Below are positions 14,190 to 27,350 of a DNA stretch of 64,000 nucleotides, piece after piece; positions within the stretch are counted from its first letter, which is position 1; each line of letters starts with the position of its first letter. Source of the DNA: Setophaga petechia (Eukaryota; Chordata; Aves; Passeriformes; Parulidae); the NCBI GenBank assembly GCA_024362935.1, contig JANCRA010000004.1, positions 26,403,121-26,467,120 of the forward strand, in the 5' to 3' direction. The notes under the pieces are model-generated. The model searched no databases and had not been told where the DNA came from. It saw nothing but the letters and a program-made list of their open reading frames with translations. Both the position numbers and the translations under genes were made by a program.

Positions 14190-14434
14190 TGTCACCTTCA
14201 GCCAGTGAATGCTGTGGCGAATGACTCGCACCAACAGTTTACAGAATAACGCTCTTTATTAACAGCATATTGTGACAGGTTAAGGTTCAAGGATTGACTG
14301 GCTGCAAAAATATATTCAAAGCAAGATACAGACAAGCTCTGATTCCCAGTGAAAGTCCTCAGCACACCCATAATATGATTCTTACCCTGTAAACATCTCT
14401 TTGGGTGAGAAGACAGGTTCAGCCTGTTCAGCCT

Positions 14435-14501
14435 GAAAGTTAGGAAAGAGCCCACTATAACTAATATCCTATTAGTTATAGTGGGCTCTTTCCTAACTTT
14501 C
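14435..14501. repeat. Perfect 32-bp inverted repeat with 3-nt loop
   Basis: The arm at 14435-14466 (starting GAAAGTTAGGAAAGAGCCCA) is exactly complementary to 14470-14501 (ending GGGCTCTTTCCTAACTTTC), with loop TCC. Pairing stops at both outer edges (T14434 against C14502). There are no mismatches in 32 bp. It lies between a minus-strand TATAAAA (14526-14520) and an AATAAA (14260-14255), where the RNA start of the host LTR-like block would be expected. Confidence 0.97.
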
Positions 14502-14792
14502 CCCTCATTCTCAACTTCCTTTTATACTGTTCCTTTATGTTTAAATGGAGCTTGAGTGGTTCTCGTCATGCATTCCTTTGCTACTGATTGGTTTAAAATT
14601 GTCTCTCTTCATTTTTAAAGACACGGTCCAAAAAAAGTACAGTGCGTGTGCCCAGTATCTTGGATGCTTCTATGTTGGAAGTGGGTAACTTTGTGATGGT
14701 GTTGGCTCAGCAGCAGGACATCTTCTCCTATCTCCACTTGCTGCGCAAATTCTCAATCACAAAGTGCCATCAAGTTCCTCTCCCTGCAAGGA

Positions 14793-15177
14793 AATTTTTT
14801 GTGAAAAATCCTTTCTTAGGATTTTTCCTGCTGGAGCTGAGAAGAAGCTCAGTAACAAATGTAAACAATTATTATCTGCTGCTGTGGAATGCAACAGGTC
14901 CACCTGTGATTGGTCTTCTGTAGATGTTTGGATTTACTGACCACTCACGGTGGAGCTGCTATCGCTCTCTGCCAAGAGACAGACCTTTGTTATTCTTTCT
15001 TTTGATTCTATTCTTAGCTTAGCCAGCTTCTGAAGAAGTTCCTTTCCTTCCTATTCCTATGTAGTATAGTTATAATGTTATATATATATCATAAGATAAT
15101 AAATCAAGCCTTCTGATAATGGAATCAAGATTTCTCGTCTCTTCCATCCTCTAAAAACCCCTGTGACCACCGTCACA
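14793..15177 (+). mobile_element. Solo ERV LTR, family B, plus strand, nested insertion
   Basis: The 385-bp block carries the signature GCTGCTGTGGAATGCAACAG and near its end AATAAATCAAGCCTTCTGAT, both recalled from an abundant songbird ERV LTR. It ends CGTCACA at 15177. The AATAAA lies at about 15100. The 6-mer CAAGGA at 14787-14792 recurs at 15178-15183, directly after the LTR, which fits a 6-bp target duplication of an ERVK-like element. The 5' end is odd: it begins AATTTTTTGTG rather than TGTTGCAGACATC as in the sister copy at 42366-42758, so the first dozen bases may be lost and the duplication could be coincidence. Confidence 0.85.
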
Positions 15178-15346
15178 CAAGGATTATGACAGAGTCTGTC
15201 TGCAGTGTCTCCACACCACGCTGCTCTCCATTCCACCCCCTTTAGCAGGTGCTGTGGTTGTAGATTGTAGTTGCAGGGATCATCATGGAATAGGTTTCAG
15301 GCAAGCCAACCACATTCCACCGAGGGAGTAGCAATTGTATTTTACA

Positions 15347-18300
15347 TTGTAATTTTTAAAGATGTGAATATAATTTCTCAGGTTCCTCTGATTTTACCTC
15401 CAGTTACCTTTCTACTAGCACCAACAAGGAATGACAATTGAAAGATCAGAAAGTATATTTTTACACAAAGGAAAAAAAAAATTAAACCCAAGACATTATG
15501 GTATTAATTTCTTCTCCTTTATTCTCACCTTAGCTTACCACCAATCTTTCTGTGTTTTTCCTCTATCTTCATCAGCTTTCCACCATCTCCCCTTGAAAGA
15601 GCTTCTCTAATCTTCACTCTTGATTTAGATCTAGATATAAAGCCAGGTTGGTAGCCTATGAATGTACATGTGTATAAAATCTGTTGGGTTTTTTATTCCC
15701 CCTGTGCTGAATATTTAATTCACTGAAGAAACACACAAAACTAATTTTGCTTTCATTTGTTGTACAATTTTATTTCAAGTTCTGTCACAGTCCCAAGTCA
15801 TATGGATTCATGTACATTCTTTTAAAAGAATGTCTTGAGGCTTCAATGCCCTTCTGATGTCCTGTGCATTTGCATGTATAACTTTATTCACCTACATGTT
15901 TAGGTAGTCAGTAATTCACTAATCACATTTTTAAAAATTGGCCACACTATTGGAAGAGCACTGAAGACAATGTGGGATTGTTTCAATATTTGGAATCTAA
16001 CCCTGCATATTTCAGAAACATAAATAATTTTACAAGTCTGGTAGAAATATTTGTGTAACAGGTCCAGTAAATCTGAGAGCACTTACAATCTCCATGAAGT
16101 GTAAGTGAGGTGGCATGAAAGGGCAGAACAGTTGCTTCAGCAGAAATGCCAGGAGTTTATTTTGAAGGCTGCAGTCACCACTCTCTTTTTGTGCATGTTT
16201 GGAGTTGTTTTTTGTGGGGTTTTTTGACCATGCTTCATTAGAAAATGAAGTACAATCACAACAGTATTGTTAACAAGATGTTTTGCACATGCAAGACAAG
16301 TGACTTGAATTGCCACTCTCACAAATGCAAGGGTGATTACCTGGACTGATTCCATGCTTAGGCAGTCAAGGCTTATGGAGCTAAAAGCTGACTGTTTTGA
16401 ATTTGTAGCTCTGTTTATTCTTACATCTGAAAATCAAAATAAACACCTGGATTCCTTGATCATCTCCTCAAGAATCCTAGTTTGCAGTTCTATAAGTTGT
16501 TTGTCAGCATTAGATGCTGAGATTGGTATCCAATAGATATGATGATACAGTTTCAATTTTTTAATGTATCTTTTCTTCCCACCTTTCATGAATTTATTGT
16601 GTATAGGCTGGTCTATACATAAGCAATCTTGGGGATTGTTATTCTATTCAAAATATGAAAAGAAGTACAAACATTTTTTCTTCCTTGCATATCTTTGCAA
16701 AATGTATTACACATTAATAATTACACAGGTATAAAATTTAAAAGTTGAAGACATTGAGAATAAAAACTAGGCCATACTCAAGTAGATGTACAAAAACTAT
16801 AGTACTTATTTCCTTTCCCAAGTAAAGCAGTCCATCAGCAACATGCAGTGTTACAGTGATACAGGAGGACCAGATTATCTCAGCAAAATCTCACTGCAAA
16901 ATGCATTTGCTGAAGAATGGAAGTTAAGTCAAAGAAAGGCATGAAAGTATCCTATTTGCACTCCCACTTGGGACATAAAACAGGCTGTTCTTCCAAAGAT
17001 TTAGGTGAATTACACTGCACTGCTACTTCCACACACAATATCACCTACTTATTTTAAAAGGTAATGTGTTTGTCTTACATCATACAATGTTTTGCAAGCA
17101 GACATTTTTATTTCAAGTCTTTAACAGAAAATACTCCATCTTCTTTTAACTTTTTCACCCCTAAAACTCACTTTAGGATGGTTGAACTAACTGCTGTTAT
17201 CTGTCTTATTTCTCAGTCTTCTCAAAGTCACCCTCAGCTCTACCATTCCAATCAAATTTTCTTCAGAAAATTCACACTTCATCTTAAGGGCAAGATCACT
17301 TAATCAATGTTAAGTACCACATTTTCCACAGACCAAAGAGAGAGAGACCAGACTGACACTCTCAGATCATTTTTACTATGCCTGAAGTCTGGAAAACAAA
17401 GTTCCACTGCAAAAGCCAAATTTAAGACATTTAAGAAAGCACATCCTGGTCGATTTCAGCAAGTGTTTTACCAAGCTTAGGTTTGTAGTGATCAGCTCCT
17501 TACTTTTAAGTATCCTATTAAAAAAAAAAAAAATCCAGTGAATTATTTGTCTCTTTTGTAACAAATACCTAATTTAAATCTTGTATAGAATGTAGCACAA
17601 AGAGAAAAGACAAAGACATCTCCTAGTGTGGAATCCTCTGAAAGAAGTTACTAAAATTCACTAAATCAGTTCTTCAGAAAGTATGTTCAGAACTCTTCCT
17701 ACATCCAGGGCCTATGTCATCCTGGATCAGAGTTCAAAGTTTTCCATAGGTAAAATCTCCAAGTTAGAGTCAGCTGCAGGCATGAAATGGGGGAAGCATC
17801 TCACTCTGTATTTTTTGAAGGAGTTTGAAGACCCTTGTCTGGTGAATGTAAGAGAACAATGGAATGCTGCCACAGTGATCACAGCAGAACTCTTGACTAA
17901 ATAGAAAGAAGTTGGTGGGCAGGGGAATGAAGTGACAATTTTTGTTTCATCTGCAACATTTTCACAGACCTTTTAGGGGAAGTTATTGTAACTGAGACAA
18001 GTATCTAGAAATCTCTTCACCCAAGCATGAACCGCAACAAATTTTAAAAGATGAGGAGAGGGAGGTGAACAGTTAATGGACTATGCAAGATCTGCTCTCT
18101 GTAACATGCAGCTCAACAAGAGCATTGCCATATTGAGCCTGATGAATCTGACAGCAGCATTTGTCTTAGCAAACATTCCTCTTAATACCATGGATCATCC
18201 AACCATGAAAAAGCACACACAGACTATAATTTAAAGAATATTGGCCTAATCTGTGTGGCTCGCTAGCTGAGAAAAATTCAGCCTGCCTGTCCTTTCTGAA

Positions 18301-21300
18301 GCAGAAAAAAAAGCAATTAAAAAAAAAAAAAAGATAGAGCATCTGTGTCCTGCAATCACAAGATTACTAAGGTAGGGAGCCGAGACCCTGTGCTTTGAAC
18401 ACTGCTCTGTTAGAAGCATGACAATAGCTTGGGTAGCGAGCATGCTCACTGAAACCCACTACAACAGACAGTGTGGTCTTTGAAAACAATAACTTCAGGA
18501 AATCCCATAACTAGAGGACTGGTAGGCAGATCTATATTAGGAATACAGAAAAGGGAAGCCATCAATAATTTACTGTCACATGAAGAACTATCATGTGTCT
18601 TTTTAAGAACATAATAAGGCTTGTTTACAGCTTTCTGGGGAAAAAATCCACTGTTAGAGAAGCTTTTAAGGGGAAAAATCACAGGTATGTTTAGACTAGT
18701 AAATCAGATGTCCATCACATCTCTAGCAGTTCATAAATACCATCAGCAGTACTTTGCTCTCCCATGAGGAAAGCAAATAGTTTATTACAATGCCAAGTAC
18801 AATGATTATGCCAATAATAAAGCCTAAAACTATCTCCAGATCTCTTGTCCTATAATCTTCTGCTAGACCCTAAGGTTATTCACCTACAAGTCTCTAAAAT
18901 TGCCAAAGATATTGTCTTTGGAAGTTTTTTTTTGCCAGAGTCATCTTTAGAAAATATTTCTCTTTTGCCAAAGTAGAAATTTAAAGACAATAAAAAATAT
19001 GGGAATAAAACAAATACACAAATAATATATTCTTGACTGTATAACAAAATCCCCAAGTAATTGTGTATTTTTCCTCATTTACAAATTATACTAAGCTTTG
19101 GTGGATTAAAGTGTATTCCCACTTAGATCCTGGCAGTGCAGATCTGAATGAAATACCACATTCATTTGGCAAGCAGACGCTAGAAGGACAGTCTCACCAC
19201 AGTTCATAATTTACTGTATGTCTAAATATTTTGAGTAACCAATGTTTTATTACAGCATAAACCAGTAACTGCTCTTGTAACAAGAGCCTTGACTTAAAAT
19301 CATATCAGAGAACATAAATAAGAAAGCCCAAGGAAAGCTAACCAAGGTAATTTTTTTTTTAATTTCTATTTTTTGGTAGGGTAAAGGTTTTGTTTTTTTC
19401 ATTTTCCTTGTCATGTATTTTAAATGGAACCAAGGACTTGGAAAGTCAGCTGGACTTTGGACATTCTGTACCCACTAGTTCTGGCTCCACTTAACAGCTG
19501 ACCTTAGCACTTTAATCAGTATCAGTGCGCTGCATGTGTGTATCTCTGAATAGTATCTCTGAGCAGCATTCATTAATAATGTGCAAATATATTTTCACGA
19601 AATGAAAGAACCATTAAGAAGTACATGTGTTGACAATTATAAACAGGATGAACTGAACTGCAGCTTTAATAGAAATAAATTGATTTGTGGCTGGATTTGA
19701 CATCCTACATTTTTGAGACACAAAATTTTGCTAGAACTCGCAGTCTTTGACATGTTCCAATAAAGAAGTTAAACAGTTTCATTTCATTTACAGTCTGAAA
19801 TAACTGAAGATTTATGTAATGTTCATTATAAGTTTTAAATCTTTAAAACAGTTCCATAATCTCTCCATTGATAACCAGCCATGGAACATTGTTCTAAACA
19901 GGTGACACTAAGAGTAGGTAGGCTTTCCAAGCCTTTCCCATTGGTAGGTGCCAAGATCCGGCATTCCCCCTGTCCGGCTCCTGCTGACTTGTTGAGCAAA
20001 GTGCAATTCATTTCATATTTTTCTCAGATCATTTTTTGAAATGGACCACAGGGGAAGGACTTTCTGGGCAAAATGATGCCGTCTGAGGCGCAGACTAATA
20101 TGTGGGTCAAAAGGGATGCAGGCTACATGGCTGTTGTTAAAGTCAAACTCTGAGACAAAAACAGAAGACACACATGTCTGAAACAGGATAACAGATCACT
20201 CTGATTTTCAGCTCAGCTCTGATTTCATTACATTACATCACTTTTTATTGATTTGGAAAGGTGTGGCAGCCGTTTAAGGTTGATGGGAGCAGAGATATTA
20301 ATAGAAAGGCTTGTATCTGGGCAAGTGTCTTTATATAATCCTGTAAATAGCATCTATGCTGCAAAACACCCTTCCATTACTTTATTCACTCACTTTTGTT
20401 ATATCACTGTGTCAAATGCTTCAGTATGCCCCAAAACTCCGCAAAAACATCCTATAGAAGGAAAAGGAATCCAACAAAAAACATTCTGCACTCTCTATTT
20501 ACTACCCAGAGAGAGAATGAGACTACCCAGGAAACCAGAAAAGGAAATGTGAAAAAATACACAGTGTTTAGTGATTTTCTTGAATGATCCCTACAGCAAC
20601 CAGCAACACTGCTGCGTACAAATGCCAAGCTCTGCCTTTGTTTGTGTACTTCAAATACCCTGTCACTGTTACATCACAGCATATGATGAATTTCTATTCA
20701 AGCAAGCAAATATTATATAATTACCTGCTGTGCCAGCAGTCACAGACGTTGCTCTTGCACTTACTACAAAGTCAAAAGAAGGCTGGCACTGCTTGCTGAA
20801 ATCTTTCTTCCTAAGGATCCTGCCCTATTGCTTCAGGCTCTGCAGGTATCAAGCAGGTAGGCAGACTTCTCTGTTGCAGAATGCTAGATCTGGCTACTCA
20901 CAATTGTGAAAATTTTCCTGAGCATCAAGGGCTATGCATCCAAAATTGAAGAGGTGATTGGGATATAATTTCTCAATTTGTGCTTAACAAAGTGACAGCC
21001 ACCTGAGAGTTACAACGCCATTGCCCAGAAGGTAAAGTACAAATGAGCAGCCCAAGAAGAAAAATACTGAGAGAAGAAGATCTCTTTACTGAACTTTGTT
21101 TCATAGTTATCACTCAGCAAATCTGAGCTAGCATCACATGAAGAAATTACCATAAGACATCTTGAGCTGCTATTTGCTTCTGTAGCTAATTTGATGGACG
21201 TGAAATTGGATTCTTCTTTGTTCTCTCTACTGCCATTTTTGCATCCAACAGCAAACTCTGAGGGAGAACAGAGCTCTATCTTTCTTTGGCAAGGAGATGA

Positions 21301-23439
21301 AGTACGGTTTTAGATAAACTAGATTAATAATAAAGAGTGAAGTGCTGGTGCAAAAGGCCATCAAATCTTATTAACATTTTGCCTGAACTTCTTGCTCTGA
21401 GAGTGGTTCTTGCTGAGAAACACTAACTTTGAAACACAATCTGCCATTTGTTAATTCCTCCTAGGTAGAATGTACGGTTGCTGTACAATCATCAAGACTT
21501 AGAAAAAAAAACAACACCACCCAAACAATCAAACAAAAGTCCAGAGCAAGCTGATGGACCAATCTAAAGGGAGATCAGATGGAGTGGACTTTTATGTGCA
21601 ATGGTGGTCAAAAAAATCCTGCTCAATTTCAGCATATCATTCTAATAATTTAGCTCATTGATCTTAAAGGCCTTTTCTAACATAAATTATTTTATTATTT
21701 TCTGTAAGTTTAGATGTCTTTAAGTGATTTCTATTCATTGGCTCATTTTCTTTTCTCTCCAAATTTCTATTTGTTATGATTTTCTAGAAAACCTCTCCAC
21801 CAGTCCTACAGGGAAATATCTGCCCTTGCTGCAGCTATAGAGAAACAAAGCACAGGTGATTTCTCAGCATTGAGGCATTATACTCCAGGGAAATTCAGCA
21901 GCTGCATTATTCCGAAATCAATTTTGCTCTTAACCCAAGACCTTTACATTGCATACTGTGTTGCCCTGGTAAACCTTTAAATTATATTCCACTCTCTGTT
22001 TCTTACTGAAAACATGTTAATAGGGGAAGGGACTTAGGCACAAAGGTGCCACAGCAAAACCACTGATGAGGATTGACTACTGACACCATCTGCACAACAT
22101 ACAGATGCTGCAGAATTGTCAGTCCACTCCGTAGCTTGAACTGTCTACTCACAGTAGTCCATTAAGCAGGGACCACATAAACCAGCCGTCATTTTAAAAA
22201 ATTCTGTTTGAGAATTGAGCACCTTTTTTTGTTTAGTTATTTGAAGGAAAATTTTTCATGAAGTTCACCATTAGCAAGCCTCTTAATAGTACCAGCTGGT
22301 AGGTACCTATATCTTTTTTTCTTTGAAACACAAAAGTCACTCCTTTGCCTTACGGGATTCGCAGAGGAGGATAACTCTTCTCCTCATGCCTTTTCATCTA
22401 ATACCAATTACAGCATTTGGGCTGTGTTCAGTCTACAGGTAGTAAAGATATTTTAAAACATGCTGGATCAAAATTCACAGCTCTATGCTTATAATGAATT
22501 GCAGAAACATGCTTCAAGCAGAGTATCTTGAAGTGCCATGTGACAGAATGGATTTCATTTTGAAAGGTTAATAGGTACGATAAATGTTCAGAGGTCAATG
22601 GCCAGCTGGAACATTTTATCCAAACTTTTAATGCTTTGATATTAAAATAATATTTCTTTTAGAGTAAGTTATATCTGATCATGTGAGATTTTTTTAAACA
22701 AAAAACCTGAAGTAGAAAGTTCTATTGATCATAAAATAAGGAAGACTGATATGAAGAAATTGAAGTGGGTTTTGTTTGTTTCTTTGTTTGTTTAGGTTTT
22801 TGGGGGGTTTTAAAATGTGTAAATATACATGATATGTAATACCTTTATTTTCATTTATCATGTCTTTTATGTTAAGGTTTTCATATGTTCCAAAGCTTGA
22901 ACTTAAAATGCACTTCACATAAAACCGTAAATAAATCTACCATAAAATTTATAATAATTTTCTCATATATAGATATAATCCTGTAATCTAGAGGTAAGAA
23001 ACTTTCTAACAAAGATGAGTTGTTAACCGTTTTTACTAGCCCGTGAACAGCATTTACTGACCATTTTAAAGTATGAGCCACTATCATCTACACAAAAGGA
23101 CACACACTCAGGATTAAAATAGGGCAAAGAATATTTACAAAATATTAGCACATTTCTACACTGAAAGCTATCACCTATACACATAGTGGAAAGATGATCT
23201 ATACACAGAGCAGTAGTGGAAATTATACCAAGTCCCCATGTAGTGTTCATATTTATTTTCTAGTAACAAAAAGAAAACACTGTCCAGTTTGCTTATAGAT
23301 ACCCTTGAAAAAATCATTTACATCAATGCTTAAAAATATATTGAAGCAGTTTGGAACTGTATAGAACAAAGCATTTTCTTCTTAAAACTCCTGACATTTC
23401 TGTTGTGACTATCAAAACCAACCTGAAAAAAAGAAGTGT
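15347..23439. other. Long unique AT-rich noncoding stretch
   Basis: Eight kilobases without a recognisable gene or interspersed repeat. Runs of A or T (17521-17532, 18319-18333, 19350-19362) and a T/G-rich patch (22770-22812) are the only simple structure. The segment 19920-20250 is less AT-rich with scattered CpG and might be a conserved noncoding element. Confidence 0.5.
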
Positions 23440-23866
23440 TAGGTATTTGGGATTATTTTGGTCTCTTCAGGTTTTGCTTTAAACTTTGTTGTGTTTCAAA
23501 TTCAAGTATTATAATGTTAAATTCCATGTGTTCCATGGGGTCGGTGGCTGGAGACAGGGATGGCACACACACCCCCCAAATCTCCATGGGACAAACAGCC
23601 TGTCCTATTGTTGAGAGCCTTCTTATGGAGGGAGTTCAAAACTGCCGGGTCTCAACAGCTCATCGGTCTGATCCCCTCACAGCCCAGCTCCTGACCAGGG
23701 AGGTGCCAGCAGCTCAGCATGGAGTGTGATAAGGCAGGTCCCTGTGTAGATTTAAACCCAACCTATCCCTGCCTCATCTGAGGACCTGGTCACCTCTAGG
23801 CTGGCTGAAGCTGAAGGTCTGATTCTGTCTCTTTTGGCGGCTACAAGCTAGCTGCAAACCATGACA
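23440..23866. mobile_element. GC-rich LTR-like block, orientation uncertain
   Basis: A sharply bounded GC-richer block (core 23527-23866) stands out from its AT-rich surroundings and ends in GCAAACCATGACA, a typical bird LTR terminus. Its reverse complement begins TGTCATGGTTTGCAG, also LTR-like. The 6-mer AAGTGT occurs at 23434-23439 and again at 23867-23872, directly after the CA end, a candidate target duplication that places the left edge at 23440. No AATAAA or TATA box is evident, and the left end lacks a clean TG, so family and orientation remain open. Confidence 0.45.
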
Positions 23867-24264
23867 AAGTGTAGCATGTTGAGTAAACTACACTGAAATT
23901 TCCTGAAGTAGACTTCATTTATATCCTCTGGACAGAAGTGCCCTAATCCGATACTACAAAATATTTTCATTTTATTTTCCAAGGTTGCATTTTAATATCT
24001 TTTCCAATCCAGCTCTGGGAAAAGCAACTAGAAATATTATTCAATCTACATATCAAATACCAAAATGATACAAATGTATAATTTCCTTTGGAGATAAACA
24101 GAATGTTTGACAAAAACAGTTGCTTTACATTACTTTGCCATGTCTTGTCTAAAAGCCACAACTCTTCAATTTTCAAAAAATGTCACTCCTAATATTTATC
24201 AATGCCTAGAAGTCATTGACCCCCTTTAAGAAATGATTAAACTAATACCATTCCTTTGGAAAAA
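23867..24264. other. Unique noncoding DNA
   Basis: Nothing recognisable is seen here. Confidence 0.5.
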
Positions 24265-24332
24265 ATATGTACATCCATATATCTATATATGTTATCACAT
24301 ATATCTATATATGTACACATATATCTATAATG
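24265..24332. repeat. AT-rich minisatellite, about three 20-22-bp units
   Basis: Three imperfect copies of a unit close to CATATATCTATATATGT are arranged head to tail with spacings of 22 and 20 bases. The unit is itself partly palindromic. Confidence 0.8.
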
Positions 24333-24469
24333 TGTTATGACAGAGTCATTTGGAATTTGAAGAAAACTTCATTCAAAGCATATCCACACCTACATTAAGA
24401 GCCCTGCCAATTAGGAAAAAAAAAAATCCCTTTTTATTCAAAATGAATACCATGAAAACTTTGCTAGCG

Positions 24470-24531
24470 AGAAGAGAAGAGAAGAGAAGAGAAGAGAAGA
24501 GAAGAGAAGAGAAGAGAAGAGAAGAGAAGAG
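24470..24531. repeat. (GAGAA)n pentanucleotide microsatellite
   Basis: About twelve tandem GAGAA units, pure purine on the plus strand, produce an open frame of Arg/Glu/Lys repeats that is not a gene. A longer tract of the related unit GGAGA lies at 50643-50860. Confidence 0.95.
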
Positions 24532-27242
24532 GAGAACCCTTAAGCAATAGGAATATTAAAAGAACATAGTGTTACTGAAAGCCATAGAACTTCTATAAAC
24601 TATGCTTGCACATATTCACTCCATCATTTAAAAATTTCATATTCACGTGATGTATTCTTACCTTAACCATAAAAAAAGGGTATGCAGGTGCTTAAGCAAA
24701 ACCTTAAATGAATGAATTTTCAGTAAATTGTCCTCTACCAGTTGGTCAAGACAGGTACATATGCCCATCACCCATTTTTTTTAACCTTCTTTTGAATTTC
24801 TTTCTGTAATTTCTTGTTCTAAATAAATAAAATATATCCATATCATAGCATGGTACTTATTAAACTTCACCTGGGAAGTCTATTAGTCTAAAATGAAGAT
24901 TAAGAAGGCCTGGTTTATATGTTATCCATTTAATAATCCTTCAGCTCAAGTGGAAGATCAAAGGAAAAAAATGGTTACCAATAAATGGGGATCCATATAG
25001 TTAAAATTCAAAATGGCCAGAGGCTTAAGGTTAGTATCACTCCTAACCCAAAGTCTTTCCTAAAATCAGATCCTTGATCTCTTGTTGTTATTGCACTGTT
25101 TGCTAACACATCAGCATTTCCGTTCTTTTAGTTCTACATTTCTCATCATGCAAGGCTTAAAGTCATTAAAGTGAAAATATTATCTTATTCAGTAGAAAAC
25201 AGATAGGAACACAGAAAGAGAACACATTTAGCAGAACTGTAATCTGAGTGGTTGACTGCATTGAGCAAAGCTCCCTTAGTAAAGTACAACTGAGCCATGG
25301 TTTACAACAGCTTTCAAAAACAAAGATACCAGTATTAAGCATTAGACAACATCAATGGGCAATAAGAGCTTGGGGGTTGTTTGAAGAGGTTTTTTTGTCG
25401 TTCTTGTTGGTTTTTTATGACAAACCTGAGGCTCAGGGGTAGCAATCTGTTTTAGAATTGACTCTTCCTCAGCATGTATTCATCTTACAAAGCATACCAG
25501 GCTTGAACCAGAAATCAAAATCAGGAACAGCAGTGCTTAATCATATCAAAACATGCTGAGGGATTGAAAAATCAATGCTGGTATGTTTTCACATGGTAAT
25601 CACCATGCTGAGTTAAACAACAGCACAGCAGGACGTAGCCATTACTTACACTGCTTGTTATGAGCATGGACTTTACATTCAAGGATTGTTACTTGAGTGG
25701 TAATGCTGATGTACTTTGTTGTCACAGACAAAGGAATATCACATGGATTCAGACATCGTAGAATATCTTATTTCAAATTTGAAGTCCATTGACCGTGAAA
25801 ATCCCCACTGCAAAAGGAATTCATCAATGCAAGTCAAATACCTCCACATCCACCCTACCTAGCTCATGTGCAGGAAGTAGGATCCAGCTGCTACAGACTG
25901 ACATCTAGTTTTGTGTAAGCACCTTCTACAGAATACTTACATGGGAAATTAAAAAATTGTTGCCATCATCTAAAATCTTATAGATCTTCATTCTTTGAGA
26001 GGAAGCCATTTTACCAGCTTTGACTTGCCAGAAAGATCAACATCATCCAATGTACAAAGCTTTCATTTTTCCACAGTTCATTAATATAATGCAGTATCAT
26101 TTAATATGGAACTTTGACTTCCAGTCATTAAGATACATAAGTAAATTGTGATCTATTCTCTAAATTCTGTTTCAATTTGTTGAGAAATGCTTCAGGACAC
26201 TTATATGTATATATATATGTTACAGATGCCTTAAAATAACAGAAGATTTTTTTAAATTCTTCAATGGATTTGTTTTGTTAGTCTCTAATGTATCTATTTC
26301 AAATTAGTTTTTTTTTAACATGTCACATTCTCTCTGATTTTGATCAATGATAGATGTGAGGGTAATTTTTGATAATGTGAATAATACAGTATCTACCAAA
26401 ACAAAACACAAAGATGTTTGAGGAACCAAACTGATTTTGAACATATCAAGAAGAATCACAAAAGCTTCACAAAAACTATTTTTCTTTAAATCGTCAATCT
26501 TTCTTTAAAAGTTTTCTGTAAGTAATATTACAATATTTTAAAAAGTCTTTAATAAAAAACCCTGACGGGGAATTAAAAACTTTGCTTTAATGAAAACCTC
26601 AGGGCCCTTCCTCACATACAATACTTCTGTATATTGCAAGGTAAATGAACTTACCATTTCTTTTGATTAAACTAAGTGTTTGTTATCAGTAGTTTCTCTT
26701 TGTTTAAATTTTTATTTTATTGATTTTTAAATAAAAGGACTATACAATTCTTGATGCGTGACAGCATGAAATCCCACAAGAGAACTTTTCAAAAGGAATT
26801 CAACAATGCACACCAGTTATGTCAGATAAAGTAATCCAGAAAGCAATGCCTGAGGGAAAAGTCCTCTGCCACAGGGTAATAAAGACATCTGTCAAAACTG
26901 GTACTATAATCAGGACCGGATGTATGTTCATGCACAGAACAATAAACAAAAGCTCATGGACACATAGGATGAAAGAAGAAAATATAATTTAATCAACTTA
27001 CTTAGGAATAAATTATTCCAAGAGGACAGCAGTGCTAACAAGCCCAAGAAAAGAGATGCCATCCTATTTGACACAAGCCTGGCTCAGAGATGAATTTTTG
27101 TTATTCTGTCTGTAATAGAGAATAAGGAAGGGACAAATCTGAAAAATCCTAGATCTTCCTGTCTCATTTCTCATCCAAGCATCATTAATCTCCTTTACCA
27201 TCCTAGATGTTTCTTTCCTATTTTCTAGCTACAGTTGCAGTT

Positions 27243-27350
27243 AGTATTTATAGATACATATCTCTCTATATAATCTAGACATAGATATACCTATAGATAT
27301 AGATAGTTAGATATATAAATATCTATAGATAACTATAGATAACTAACCCT
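27243..27350. repeat. TAGATA-rich low-complexity region
   Basis: A degenerate run of TAGATA, TCTATA and ATAACTATAG motifs, probably a decayed tetranucleotide or hexanucleotide microsatellite. Confidence 0.75.

Larger units (their letters stand above)
14190..15346 (-). mobile_element. Probable older ERV LTR, minus strand, interrupted by a younger LTR
   Basis: Read on the minus strand, this block has the order expected in an LTR: a U3-like part, a TATAAAA box (14526 down to 14520), a strong hairpin (14501-14435) and an AATAAA polyadenylation signal (14260 down to 14255). The downstream part ends in ...GGTGACA at 14190. A possible 5' edge TGTAAAATAC lies at 15346. These edges were chosen only for TG/CA ends and no target duplication supports them. 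A plus-strand LTR (14793-15177) sits inside it. I do not recognise the family; a non-LTR origin for part of the block is possible. Confidence 0.42.

Noticed and set aside
13962..14234. 90-codon minus-strand frame beyond the old LTR, as possible ERV leader protein
   Set aside because: No retroviral motif can be seen, and no convincing primer-binding site follows the LTR edge.
20253..20552. 99-codon plus-strand frame
   Set aside because: No domain or compositional sign of coding, and overlapping frames of similar size exist.
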